Source: Saccoglossus kowalevskii (Eukaryota > Hemichordata > Enteropneusta > Harrimaniidae). Taken from it: a stretch of 28,321 bases of DNA. A program made the translations under genes and the position numbers. Positions 1 through 10,841 of the stretch are shown here, one piece after another. The notes beneath the pieces were generated by a model. It was given only the letters and a program-made list of their open reading frames with translations. It made no database searches and had not been told where the DNA came from. Every line of letters begins with the position of its first letter. Position 1 is the stretch's first letter. The stretch spans positions 95,677 through 123,997 of the forward strand of contig NW_003111479.1 of the NCBI RefSeq assembly GCF_000003605.2, in the 5' to 3' direction.

Positions 1-157
1 TGACAGCTATCGTAGACTGGCTTTGTAATACCAACACCTGTAAAATAGATTGCTGGCAGCCATTGTAGACTGGCTTTGTAATACCAACACCTGTAAAATA
101 GATTGCTGGCAGCCATCGTAGACTGGCTTTGTAAAACCAACACCTGTAGAATATGTG
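1..157. repeat. 53-bp tandem repeat, about 3 copies
   Basis: Three near-identical copies share the core GTAGACTGGCTTTGTAA followed by ACCAACACCTGTA and GCTGGCAGCC. The GTAGAC word falls at 12, 65 and 118, so the period is 53 bp. The array probably continues left of the window because the first copy is already in progress at base 1. Copies differ by only a few substitutions, which suggests recent expansion. No reading frame or known family is recognised. Confidence 0.9.
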
Positions 158-1261
158 TTTCAGTTACAGTATGTAACATCTTTGTTTCCATTACATAATG
201 CATCAAAATCAACATAATACATTCAAATGGAATGATACATGAATATATATTATATCCAGGATAACCAGATGATATGTCTGTCCTTGGTGACAAGTTGTTA
301 TATCCAGGTATTGGAAAACATGCGGTTTATGTTTCTTTGTGGTTGTAATAAATTTGACTTTTGAAATTCTAGATTATAAATTTGATGCATGTAATATCAA
401 TCAAACAGTGGACAAAGATAGAGTATGGTAGTTTACTGGATAAGTGCTAACAAAATAAAATGTATTTGTACGTAGCAGTGACGCATTCAGAAACTCAAGT
501 AATGATTGGTTCGTTCTATTCAGGTTTGAAAACTATTACTAACTGGTGGGGCATTGTAGATGCAAAGTGAACATTATGAATTCTGGTTTAACATGCTGTT
601 CAAAGAAAACACTATTACAGATATTTTAGTGCAGGACCTTTATTCTGAATACCCAAATCACTGTACGAATACGCTCCATTCCAACAATGAGTGTTTCAAT
701 CATTGTAACATTTGACTACTTTATAAAATGTTTCTAACTGTAGTAAATGCTCCCAGGAAGTGAAAGGTTAAATTCATGCCTATTTTTAGTATAGCACTGT
801 ATAAGAATCTAGATCAAGTTGCCAAGTAAGTGAATGTGGAAAAAATCAATATAAAATTGTGGTACCCTGTAACATGAATTATTGTTTTAAGATTGGAAAA
901 TACAATTGTGATTAGAAAAATTGGGATAACCTGGCATTTTAAAATGTTTTCCCTGATTTTGTTAACATATTTGCTTAGCAGCTAATAATTTACAATTACA
1001 TGTACATCTAATTCCAACTTTCTGTATTTAAATGCAAATCATTATTTTCATAAAACTAATGTCATGGAATAGCTGCACTATACCGTAGGTTGAACAGATT
1101 TAATTAATCTGTGAAATATTTGAATCCATTATCCCATTACCAATAAGCTCAGTTGATTTTTCAATATAGGGCACTCAACTCTTGTTCGATAATTCCCTGC
1201 TGTCACCACTTAAATTTTATTGAGTAAGTCTAAAATCATTTGGCATCAGATTGTTTTTCAG
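158..1261. other. Non-coding AT-rich stretch, nothing recognised
   Basis: No open frame with protein-like composition, no RNA gene and no clear repeat were seen on either strand. The last bases (about 1250-1261) form a T-rich tract ending in CAG that could be a splice acceptor for the next entry. Confidence 0.6.
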
Positions 1262-1855
1262 AGATCATAAGAGAATCAGATCACAAAAAAGAAAACACTG
1301 TAAGCAGTCAAGAATATGCCTGTGTAAAGACAGCACAGAGGACGATATAATATCCACCCTTTATTTATTACACACATCAAGTGTTTGCAATTCTACCTCA
1401 GCTGTGACGAACACACTGACTGTTTGGTTTGTGACTGTGAATGTGATTGACTGCATGGTTATCTTGCGGAATAGAGTGTGTGAATTTTTGTCTCATTTGA
1501 AGAGGTTCATAACATTATGGGCCAGTCGCAAGCTCTTTGAGCCCGAATCTTCGTAGTGAATTTCTCCAGAGACGGAAATAGTAACCGGGACCAAGTTCTC
1601 ATCTTGACACCTTATTGCATGCAGTTCCGAATACGATGTTTGATTGATATTTACCAGTTGTCTGATGTCAGCATATATACTAATGAGTTTCTGTCAACAC
1701 AGGATCCCAGTACTCTGATTGTCTCCACAGCTCTGTCCCGCAATCAGAATTGAATGTTGAACAATTATTGCAGATCTTCCAACATGGACTGTAGGCTATT
1801 TCATGGTGTTTAACAATGGTTTATTATTAAATAAATTTGACTTAATTCTTACAGT
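1262..1855 (+). other. Candidate terminal exon plus 3' UTR of an unidentified upstream gene
   Basis: A good acceptor (ATTGTTTTTCAG) ends at 1261. It is followed by a stretch of visibly higher complexity and GC than its flanks, with an AATAAA signal at 1830-1835. Two frames are open after the acceptor. Frame 1264-1350 reads I-I-R-E-S-D-H-K-K-E-N-T-V-S-S and on to a stop after 28 codons, with the polar composition of a natural C-terminal tail. Frame 1263-1556 is longer (97 codons to TAG at 1554-1556) but has a low-quality, Cys/Ser-rich composition. Nothing upstream in the window supplies a preceding exon, so the gene would start outside or be missed. It could equally be a non-coding RNA exon or chance. 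Product unknown. Confidence 0.28.
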
Positions 1856-2029
1856 GGTACAAGTTTTCTTTCCATGTTTTATGAATCAGTACAATTTCAT
1901 TCTTGATTGCACACTGTACAGCCATGGTGGAATTCTTATACCTTTATAGTTGTAAACCATGCTACAATGTCAGGTTTTCATTGCGATCTTTGTTTGTAAA
2001 AATTCAATGACAATCTTTACATGAAAAAA
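1856..2029. other. Short non-coding spacer
   Basis: AT-rich sequence between the candidate terminal exon and the 47-bp array. Nothing is recognised here. Confidence 0.5.
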
Positions 2030-2456
2030 AGCCATCCATGAGAATATACCCAATAATGTCTGGTTTTACTTGTAAATTACCATCCAAGAATATAACCAAT
2101 AATGCTTAGTTTTACTTGTAAAATACTATCCAAGAGTATACTCAATAATGCCAGATTTTACTTGAAAATTGCCATCCAAGAATATCGCCAATAATGACTG
2201 GTTTAACTTGATAAAATAGTCATCCAAGCATACTGTGAAACACATCTTTTTAGATAGCATCTCATTTTAGCTAATTTAGCTAACCTGTAATTTCGCTAAA
2301 TATATATTATTTATTTTCTCGCAATGAGATTGTTGGCATTTTAGCTAAATTAAGATTTTGTTAATTCATGCATTGAGTCAAATTCGCTAAAATGGCATGT
2401 AGCTATTTCAATCTGTTTTACAGTATACCTAATAATGCCTGATTTTACTTGAAAAC
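2030..2456. repeat. 47-bp tandem array, about 5.5 units, interrupted by a MITE
   Basis: The unit reads CATCCAAGAATATACC, then AATAATG, then TGGTTTTACTTGTAAAA. CATCCAAG-like words occur near 2033, 2081, 2126, 2173 and 2221, giving a period of 46-48 bp. The fifth unit stops after its first dozen bases and resumes at 2426 with ACCTAATAATGCC and GATTTTACTTG. The 191 bases in between are a separate inserted element. No coding content. Confidence 0.85.
2233..2423. mobile_element. MITE with CTGTAAAACA-type terminal inverted repeats and TA target duplication
   Basis: The left end CTGTGAAACA (2233-2242) is the reverse complement of the right end TGTTTTACAG (2414-2423) except for one base. TA flanks both ends (2231-2232 and 2424-2425). 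Removing 2233-2425 restores a 47-bp array unit of exactly normal length. The interior holds repeated TTAGCTAA and TTCGCTAAA words in both orientations. No transposase is encoded. The TA duplication suggests a Tc1/mariner-like or similar superfamily by inference. The 12927-13134 and 14326-14433 elements share the CTGTA termini. Confidence 0.82.
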
Positions 2457-4069
2457 TAATCATATTGCTACTCTTTTGAAGAAGGTGTATCAAACAGGAA
2501 CAAACATTTGATGGGATTTATTATCTAAAAACTAATAGCATAATTTTCAGTGGTAGAATATATATACTAGCAAACTATTAATATTGTATTCTGAATAATC
2601 CTTGATTTTTCCACACATGAGTTTGTTTCTTCACGATTTATTAGCCACTTACATGTAGCTGTCTAGCACGTGCACAAACATGGTCTAAAAATAAATATCC
2701 ATTGAAATGTTACCATGACAACTACTTTTAAAACTGGGGGTGGTACAAGTATGACAAATTTATCTGAAGCGGCCATGGTTGAGGAACATCTGTTCAACTC
2801 TAATCATGTTTTGCTGTTTTCATCTCATCGTGGATAATTATTTAGTGTATCATATATTTTTGTGTGTGTTAAAAAGTACAGTGTTAATGTAAAAATTATC
2901 AATCTGTTTTCTGACCTAAAGTGGTATCTGTTAATTATTACTTTAGACCTCATCCAACTGTCTGTGGCTGGATCCAGATCTATCTCAGATATAATCAACT
3001 TATTTCTATCAATATTTGTAGAATATTACATAAGGCATCTTTATATACATCAATTTACTTTTTGATCTGATCAGATATTATCTGCTGGCAATCCTAATAA
3101 ATATACTGGTTTGCCTGAATCTTAATATACTGTTTATTGTGTAACTGTCTACAGTATGACTATATGAACTAATTGATTGCTAATTACCTCATTGTTATAA
3201 TCATGAATTAGGGAAAAGGTATACAAGGTGATAATGTATGTCCTTGTCATTGTTGCTGTTGATTCTGTCGTAAAACTTTGTTTCATGGTAACAATAACTC
3301 AATCAGCTTTTATTCATTCTTTTTCAAACTTGGATATTTCATAAAACCAGTTTAATATTCTGGCCAAGATTTTGTTGAAATTTTACTCACAAATACATTT
3401 TGTGGTTAAAATAAAAACTTTTATTTGACCATTTTGAAAATCTTACTAATCACTATAAATTGTCAACCAAGTTCAATTATGGTGTGTACATTTTAAACAT
3501 ATAAATTAGAATTTGACTAAAATAAAACATAGAAATAAAACATAGAAATAATTGCACAAATAAAATCATCTATACTGCTTATCATGAGATGTAGGTGTTA
3601 TATGCCTGTCTCAAATTCAGGCAATTAGGCAGTGGAGTAACCTAATATGTTTATTTTCATTCTGTAGTATAAATCATTTTTGCCTTCAAAATACCTTTCG
3701 TGGCAAAATATGGGATAGTATATTTTTTGCGAAATTTTGTTTACTCATATACTATACACTACTTTTTACAATTCATGTTATATCATTCTATATTATATTA
3801 TTGTGTATCTTATTGAGATTAATATACTACATGGATAATTGAGGAACATAAATATACTCATGACCTCATTGTTTTCTTTTTGGTCAGAAATTATAATCAT
3901 TTAAATTACTCTCATTTTTGCCCTGCATGTTTATTAGTGCCTGATCGGACATAGTCAATGCAAATGTGCGTGTATTCCCTTCTATATTTTTGAAATATCT
4001 GGACTGATCCCATCCAAACTTCACATTCATTCATTGCATGATTCAATTCAAGATGGTAGAATGGTGACC
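2457..4069. other. Non-coding AT-rich stretch with minor simple repeats
   Basis: No convincing exon was found. A two-copy AAATAAAACATAG repeat lies near 3520-3550. The short open frame near 2862-3065 is hydrophobic, AT-driven and has no recognisable domain. The remainder is ordinary AT-rich intergenic sequence. Confidence 0.55.
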
Positions 4070-4570
4070 ATTCTTGACTCTTGTGTGAAAATAGCACACA
4101 ATGTGTGTTATTGTATCTGTGTTATGTATATTCATATGTGTGTGGCTGTTCCACATGATATCTCAAGAACCAATTATCTGATTTCAATGAAACTTTCACA
4201 TAGATGCTTTGGGATAATGTACATACATTTACATAATTGTGTCTATATTTTGTCATTATTTTTCATAATCTGTAATGCATCATGGGAAAGGGGTGTATCA
4301 CATTAATATAGCAATCGCGTATCAAAATTATTTAAATTGGAATTTCATTCTAGAAAAGAATTCATGTTTAAGGTTGAAACCATGCATGCATAATACCTGA
4401 TTTTAATACATGAATTAGGCAATTTTCATTTGTTCCACTGACATCTCAAGTACCGTTGAATTTCAATGAAATTTCTTACATACATGTAGATGCTTACTGT
4501 GGTAATCCACAGATGTGAATAAGTTTAGGGTTGAAATACATGCATGTTGTGCATAAATTTGCATAATTTG
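4070..4570 (+). repeat. Dispersed repeat, family C, two diverged tandem units
   Basis: The segment starts with CTCTTGTGTG and a run of GTGT words. It then has ATATCTCAAGAACC followed by TTTCAATGAAACTTTC (4157-4198). A second version of the same text, CATCTCAAGTACCG then TTTCAATGAAATTTC, starts near 4441, about 282 bp later. Related text occurs near 10490-10680, 13945-14320 and 25885-26230. It is non-coding, orientation is given by the shared text, and the ends are ill-defined. Confidence 0.6.
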
Positions 4571-4779
4571 GTCAATTGTCTTTTATCTCAAAAAAACAAT
4601 TCCTTTGCTTTAATAAGTGTTTATTATAAAATTTGATACTGAGTTAATTTTTGAGCTGTATATATATGTACTTTGTATGTCTCCAATACTCTCAGCATCT
4701 ACAAGTTCTTTCTAAGCTTCCTTTGTCGTGCTTAAAATTCATCAAAATCAAGCATTTCTGTCATTCCGGAACTGCGTCT

Positions 4780-4915
4780 CGATTGTGGATGCATTTCTTT
4801 CAAACTTGGTACATACATACACCAGTACATTGGACATTTCTTCAAGAACTAGGTTCACTTTTTTTAATTTTTTGAATCTGGTTTAAAATGGCTGACTAAT
4901 GGCCATTTTGTATTA
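4780..4915 (+). repeat. Diverged fragment of repeat family A
   Basis: The words TTTCAAACTTGGTACATACAT, split here as TTTCAAACTTGG and TACATACAT, are followed about 80 bases later by AAAATGGCTGAC and a copy of GGCCATTTTGT. This mirrors the monomers of the better-preserved copy at 21700-22520, which has ATTCAAACTTGGTACAT and ATGGCCGACTGGCAGCCATC. The fragment lacks a head hairpin. Confidence 0.5.
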
Positions 4916-4919
4916 TAGA

Positions 4920-7150
4920 TTAAAGAATTCTCTGGCTCACTCTTTCACATAACCTTGTATAAACAAGAAAATTTCAGCAGTGGTTATCCATGAGTTAATC
5001 GCTTAATTCTCCTGGTTGTTAATACATGAAATAATATTTTCCAAAGATATTTGTTAAGGTGCCTGCTTAATACATGTCAATGAAAGTTTTTCAAGCTTGT
5101 ATGAAAGCATATAAGAAAGCAGTTACAGCATTTCTCAGGGTTTGATCGAGTATGAAATAAACACTCCTAATTTGCGTCAGTGGAGTACCGGGGTTATGTG
5201 CAAGTGGTGCATTTGATTTTGCAAATTATGAATATGTTACCTCCAGTACTTGGTGGTAAACTGATAGTAGTTAAACTTTTCTTTCTAACATTTTGTAAAA
5301 ATGACATTTTCTTCCCTGGTGTACAGTTTGTAATAATGTTAGAACAGTAGAGTTTGACGTACTGCTTTGATCCATACCCTAAGAGATGAAAACTGATCAC
5401 GAGTTCATAGGTTAACCAGGCTGATACAAACAAGTCTTTAGCTCATGTAAAGTTAAACCAGCATGTGAATAAATGGTACAAGAATAAAAGATTCAGGTTT
5501 ACAAACAGTCTATTGTGAATTTGGGACAATGAACAATGTTTGGGAGTTATTTTGTCTGACCATTGAATTGAAGGTATTGAGTGTATAATTTCATAGTTAT
5601 GCAGTCCAGACTAGTAGTTACATTTAAAGTAGTCAGGTACTAGTAACTTAGGTATTTGCTTTCATTGTTGACTCTGTGTAGCTTTTATATATTAAATTTA
5701 GATTTCCAAAGTTTTTTGAAGGGAGATTAATTTATTTTAAGGAGGGTTAAAATATTAAGAACATGTTACGACTAAATTTTTTTTTATGAAAGTGCTAGTT
5801 ATTTATTTATTATTTTATTTCCATTTCTCTAAAGAAATATACCCCACTAACCTGGGTAACAGGTTACAATGCGAAAGTTACAGGCGTGACTTTAATCGCC
5901 TCAATAAAATAAAATAATATAGTTATTTGACTGGACAGTTCGATGTGGGGTGTTGTTTAAGCTCGTTAATATTTCCACACTCTACATTAAAATTTAATGT
6001 TAGGATCATGGTAGCTATTTAATTTGAGAGCCAAGTAAAAAATGATGTAGCCAATTGTCTTTTTGCAAATGAACTTTAGTCGCCAAAACAACTATTTGTG
6101 TACCATGCTTGGTCTGTGTACAAAAAACATAAAATCATAATTCATGATTGACAAACTTGTATGTATCCTGTATAGCTCACAAACAATATTTTCGTGTGAT
6201 TAGATTTAAGTGGATGCACTTACCTTTTCCAGAACCATTAGAATAAACTGTACAATATAATGTACACAATTTGGTAATGTAATGAAGAAGTGGCTTGTTT
6301 ACAGTGCGAAAACATGAGAAAGAAAAAATCCAACCATTATAGAATTACATATAGCTTTATGGGTTTGGAAACATTCTATTATATGGGCATAGTAGCAGAA
6401 AATTGTAACTGAACCTAATAGCTGTATGACCACAACATTTTGAAACAATGGCACTGATTGGCTGTCAACGTAGAATATGTAAGAATTCAATCATTCACAG
6501 GCCATGGCATAACAACTTTAATTCTGTACTTGTGAAAGTGCGAAACTAGAAGGAACAACAATGTGCATTCAAATGTAGTTCAAATGGGTTCAAAAGAAGT
6601 ATATCCTGTATATTTTTCTAAATTTTCACGTTCGTTGTTTAGCTCCTGCTTATATTTATTCTCTCGGCATGGCGTTTATTCGTTCACATTTGGTGAGCAA
6701 CATCTTGAAATGTAGAGGGCTATATTTAGCTAAAAATCATAATTAACAGTCTGACTCTTCAGCAGGCTACATTTCATTTTTCAACATGTACATATCTTAT
6801 GTGCCATCATTACCTGATGATGATTCACTAACAGGATCAGTTCACTTTTTAAATCGCATCATTCTTTCGCAAAGTGTGTGATTAATCACTTGAATTGCTA
6901 GCTATGCAAATGTAACAAAAATTTAAATACTAAGAAATCTGTGTGCAATGTATTGAATTATGGTAGATGTGCACCACCAAGACCTGACAAGCTTGTAGTT
7001 TGTCACCAGCCAGATTTTTTAGGTCGACCTAAATATTTTTTTTTTTACTCTCCATTCATTAAATTTAATCACCATGGCAACTGAAATGGTTGCAATCTAG
7101 AGGGATGTACATGTTGCTGGGATAATTTTGCTCTAATAGCCCCCTCCCCT
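4920..7150. other. Long non-coding stretch, no gene seen
   Basis: Both strands were read and no exon-like block with splice borders or family motifs was found. Poly-T and poly-A tracts are frequent (for example 5777-5786 and 7031-7042). A short palindrome AGGTCGACCT lies near 7021. The open frames at 5194-5433 and 6299-6490 on the minus strand are Ser/Leu/Ile-rich translations of AT-rich DNA with no domain. Confidence 0.5.
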
Positions 7151-7153
7151 TTA

Positions 7154-7561
7154 GGCCAGACTTTTTTTATTCCTTGTTTCTATAAGGCAATTTTTTTGAG
7201 GAGGGCGAAAAAAAATTAAATTAATTCTTTTTTTCCATTAGATTAGTGTGATTCTCAAAGAATTGTAAGTGAGATCATTGATCAGAGAGAAGAAATGAAA
7301 TACAATTTTATTCCATGTATACCTAACCTTGTTTCTCATCTGCACGAGACTTCGGTACTTTGATCATGATACTCCAACGAAAATGCAACTTGGATTTGGT
7401 ATGAGGCGGGCGGTAAAAAAATGAAGATATAAAATAATATTTTTTTAGCAATTTTGTGTCGGCACGAGAAATTACGCTGAAATAAAATTGTATTTTTATT
7501 TCATTTTTGGCTCATGTTCATTCGGCGGGTTCGCGAAACAAGGGATAATAAAAGTCTGGCC
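7154..7561. mobile_element. PIF/Harbinger-type MITE with TTA target duplication
   Basis: The left end GGCCAGACTTTTTTTATTCC (from 7154) is matched by the reverse complement of the right end, which reads GGCCAGACTTTTATTATCCC (right end at 7561). The match continues into CTTGTTTC, giving about 28 bp of terminal inverted repeat. TTA flanks both sides (7151-7153 and 7562-7564), the duplication typical of PIF/Harbinger elements. The interior carries a second, inner pair of inverted words (ATACAATTTTATT near 7301, AATAAAATTGTATT near 7482). No transposase is present, so the element is non-autonomous. Confidence 0.75.
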
Positions 7562-7924
7562 TTAGGCTGTGTACTAGTGCAACATTTGGGTAATTTTTTA
7601 ATGCACGTAATATCTAAGTTAGTGAGATGCACGGCAGGCCAACCTTTATCATCACTATCAGACGTTTTATCTGTCCCACATATATGTACACTGCTACAGC
7701 TGGTTGAAGTATCTACATTGTGATGACATTTTAACCTAGAAATAGGCATTCATCTACATGTAATATGCAATCTGTAATGGAAATTATATAACGCAGAAGC
7801 TGATACTATACAAGCAGCTACTGGAACCAGAAATTGAGAACAAAAAAAGTTGAGGGTTGTGGTGGTATATGTATGTCTAGTACCATTCCTTCCAAGTTTT
7901 AATGTTGTGCGATTTTTTTAAACT

Positions 7925-9450
7925 CGTTATAGGCATGTTCAGTATGATCATGAATGTTCTTTTTGATGTATTGAATACATCTTCTGATGATCAACCTGAG
8001 CTTAACAACACAAAAATATCAAGTCTCTTGTTTGCAGATGATATCATAATTACATGTACATCGAAATAAGCTCTTCAATCATCACTCAATGCATTGCATG
8101 TATACACTATAAAATGGGGTCATGACGTGAACACAATTAAATCAAAAATCTGAATTTTTATCAAAAATGAACATAAATCAGAAAAATCATCATTCACATA
8201 TGGAAATATGATTTTAAACAAAACAAATGAGAACAAATATTTGAGTGTAACATTCAATACCAATGAATTCCTACAAAAAAACATGGGGAGACTTTGTAGA
8301 TAAAGCAAGAAAATCAGAAAGCACAATTGCAAATGGGTATAATGGTATCAACAATAACATTAAAATTAAATCCAAGCTGTTTGTTACTATTCATTCACAG
8401 ATCCTACTTTATGCATCCGAGATATGGGGAGTCACTATACCAATCTAGCAGTCGAACAAAACTGAAAAGTTCATTTTTAAGTTATACAGACATATTTCTA
8501 AAACAATTGAATGCCGCCTTGAAACTGGGAGACTCCCATTGATCACAAATTCTGGCAATTAATTATTACCAAAATATTTACAACAATGGTCCTATAACTT
8601 TAAGTACCATGCAATCAAAGAACATGAACAACGTTGGTTGGCTCATGGTTAGAAGGGCTTCACAAATTAAGGTAAAAATACAGAATTGATGTCATGGCAA
8701 CATTGAGACAATTTCAAAATATTACAAATGAACACTACAAAAACGTTTTGATAGCTGATAATTAAAAAAGAGAACTTGAAATTAAAAACAGTCTTTTAAA
8801 AAATTACACTAACATTTCATTCTACTTTAATGTATTGAACAACAGGAATGATTTCACAACTCGGGTTGAGCAGCCCAAACCTACAAATTGAATTGTACAA
8901 ATTTGGCTGTCACCAAAGGCCAGAAACACAAATTCAAGACAGACTTTGTAAACATTGTAACAAACTAGTAACAAACTGCACATGATTTATAACAGTGAAA
9001 GAGGTATTTTATATGCAGAATTCATGGGACATTATTATAATTATTGTAGAAAAGAAAAAAATAATGTTATCATGTAGTATAATCTTTTGAAACTTTATAC
9101 TGTTATTTGTGCTTCATTGACCCAACTCATTTGATTGCCTGCATTGAATAGTTTTGAAAAGACTGACAGTTCTAACATTATGTCTTGATTGTCTACAAAT
9201 ATCACAGGTGTCTCTCCTCAGCCTTATATGTGTATACATAATATGACATGCTCTTTTTGAAAACAGCTCAACTGTATACACACTATACATTCTTTTATTT
9301 CTAAAACGTGCGGCCAACAGGTTACAGGTGCATTAGTGTAATATATAGCAGTATAGAGTAGAATACATAGTAGGTAGGATATTTTATTGTACCTAATGAA
9401 TTCTAAAGTAATTGTACTTAAAATGCTGCAATAAAGACATTATTATTATG
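7925..9450 (+). pseudogene. Dead LINE retrotransposon: reverse transcriptase C-terminal half, Cys motif and 3' tail
   Basis: Translated in the plus direction with frame breaks, the region shows the reverse transcriptase catalytic box F-A-D-D at 8031-8042, inside L-L-F-A-D-D-I-I-I-T. It is followed by a Lys/Trp helix region and K-Y-L-S-V-T-F (near 8235-8256), the counterpart of the K-Y-L-G motif of LINE polymerases. Further on, L-F-x-x-I-H-x-x-I-L-L-Y-A-S-E-I-W-G matches the thumb region. Near 8917-8964, R-P-E-T-Q-I-Q-D-R-L-C-K-H-C-N-K is the C-terminal Cys motif. The 3' end has AATAAA at 9430-9435 followed by ATTATTATT. At least four stops or frameshifts disable it. It is 5' truncated, with no endonuclease. 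The clade (Jockey/CR1/L2-like) is inferred. A sister fragment lies at 27165-27510. Confidence 0.85.
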
Positions 9451-9560
9451 CAGAATTTCCAGACTATGATGTTAAGTCCAAAAAAGTGATCAAAATTTGA
9501 AAATTCTCACTGGCTAGTAATTAGTTCAAACTGCAATGTTTGCAAAGCTAGAATATAAAT

Positions 9561-9902
9561 GCGGTCACTGGTAGCCTAATGGTTGTCACATCAGACTCAT
9601 GGACGGTAGACCCAAGATTCATTCACTAACGAATGCGACTTTGGGGGAACCTTGGTTAAGGTCCGCAGGTACTTGACCGAGCCTGGTTGACGCCAGGATA
9701 GCGCATTAATATTGCCATTTGATAGAGACATGGTCACACAGCCCTTCATGTAGTCCTGAACATGAATATGACTTCTGTGACAAAAATGTGTCAGTACTAG
9801 CACTTTCAATTTACACATACAAAAAAGTCAGGGAAGACAACAGGTACATTCAATGTCCGGAACTGTCGTCTGGCACAAAAAACAAATTAGAAAAAAAAAA
9901 AG
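9561..9902 (+). mobile_element. tRNA-derived SINE with A-rich tail
   Basis: The head looks like a degraded tRNA. GCGGTCA serves as the 5' stem, GGTAGCCTAATGG (9570-9582) fits the RNA polymerase III A box, and GATTCATTC (9616-9624) sits where a B box (GTTCGAATC) is expected. A unique body follows, then an A-rich tail ending about 9901. Imperfect flanking words, GCTAGAATATAAAT (9547-9560) before and GCTAGCTAAAAT (9909-9920) after, look like a decayed target duplication. It is not a functional tRNA because the arms no longer pair well. The open frames inside it are incidental. It lies about 110 bp beyond the LINE tail. Confidence 0.7.
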
Positions 9903-9920
9903 GTGAATGCTAGCTAAAAT

Positions 9921-10489
9921 ACCAATCCATTGTTGTCAGAGAATTTTTCCATTTTGTATTTGTCGATTCAGGTAGTTCGTTTGTTGACAAACACTATAAC
10001 ACTATTTGCTGATACTTGTCGTCAGTCAAATTTGAAATATCACTGGAAATAGATTTCTACTGTTTAATAAATTTAAATTAATAAATAGCTGGTATTCCCC
10101 AAAACAATATCTATGCTGAGAGAATATCTGAATGCTTGTTAATGTGTGAGACTCTCAAATGTTGATGGTTTTAGGTAGCAAAATCAGACAAAGCTTTTCT
10201 GGGATACAAGTCTGACCTGAGATAAAGTGTTGAGGCCGCAGGTACACAGACTATCCTGTGTATGAGGTGATTTATCCTATACAAATTGCTTGACAATTAC
10301 TTTTATATAATCGTTACCCTCTCCCCTCACAGCATGTATACTATTTCTTCATCACCTCAGGCCTATAATACCTTGTGATCCATTACCCAAAAACCTACGT
10401 TTTCTGCATTACAATCACTAAACAAATTGCCAACACATTGTTAGTGTGAAACCCTTACTTTAATATAAATGATTGCAGTACTGTGAGCC
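9921..10489. other. Non-coding stretch, nothing recognised
   Basis: AT-rich sequence without splice-bordered open frames. A slightly GC-richer patch lies near 10200-10260 but shows no coding signal. Confidence 0.5.
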
Positions 10490-10680
10490 ATTTTTAGCTC
10501 CTGTGTGTGCAAAACATAAACAGAAGGTAATGTCATACAGATGACTGCTGTCTGTCCGTATGTGTGTTCGAATGTGTGTCTATGTAAACTCCTTCTCCAC
10601 TAATATCTCAAGACCGCTGACTGGATTAAAATGAAACTTGGCACACAGCTACGTATCATAAACAACAGACCTGATTAGAT
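10490..10680 (+). repeat. Dispersed repeat, family C fragment with head remnant
   Basis: The fragment starts TTTTTAGCTCCTGTGTGTGC, followed by TGTCTGTCCGTATGTGTG. It then has CTCCTTCTCCACTAATATC, TCAAGACCGCTGACTGGA and AATGAAACTTGGCACACA. This layout (TTAGCTC head, GTCCG tract, body) parallels the hairpin-headed blocks at 21529 and 27621. The second arm of any head hairpin is no longer recognisable. Confidence 0.6.
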
Positions 10681-10742
10681 TTGTGTACAAATCCGTGCTA
10701 ACTACTGTAAAATACTTTATTTTAAGATAAAACATAATATGA

Positions 10743-10841
10743 GGTTATTACGAGAATACCTCAAAGTATGTGCAGCGGAGGTCGATGCACTGCGTACTGT
10801 CTGAGTACATACTTTGAGGTACATGTATCCTTGTAATAACC
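10743..10841. repeat. Foldback (imperfect palindrome) of about 99 bp
   Basis: The outer arm GGTTATTAC (10743-10751) pairs with GTAATAACC (10833-10841). The inner arm ACCTCAAAGTATGT (10758-10771) pairs perfectly with ACATACTTTGAGGT (10807-10820). The loop is 35 nt and contains a further GCAG/CTGC pair. On the reverse strand, text around the loop resembles 20367-20426 (shared ATTGCATTGACCTCC-like and CACATAC words), so this is probably a small dispersed element and not a local accident. Confidence 0.75.

Noticed and set aside
1-2456. CRISPR-like arrays (53-bp and 47-bp tandem repeats)
   Set aside because: The units are directly adjacent with no unique spacers, and the host is clearly eukaryotic.
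9561-9632. Functional tRNA gene
   Set aside because: A and B box-like words are present, but the acceptor and other arms do not pair well, and a unique body and A-rich tail follow, which fits a SINE head.
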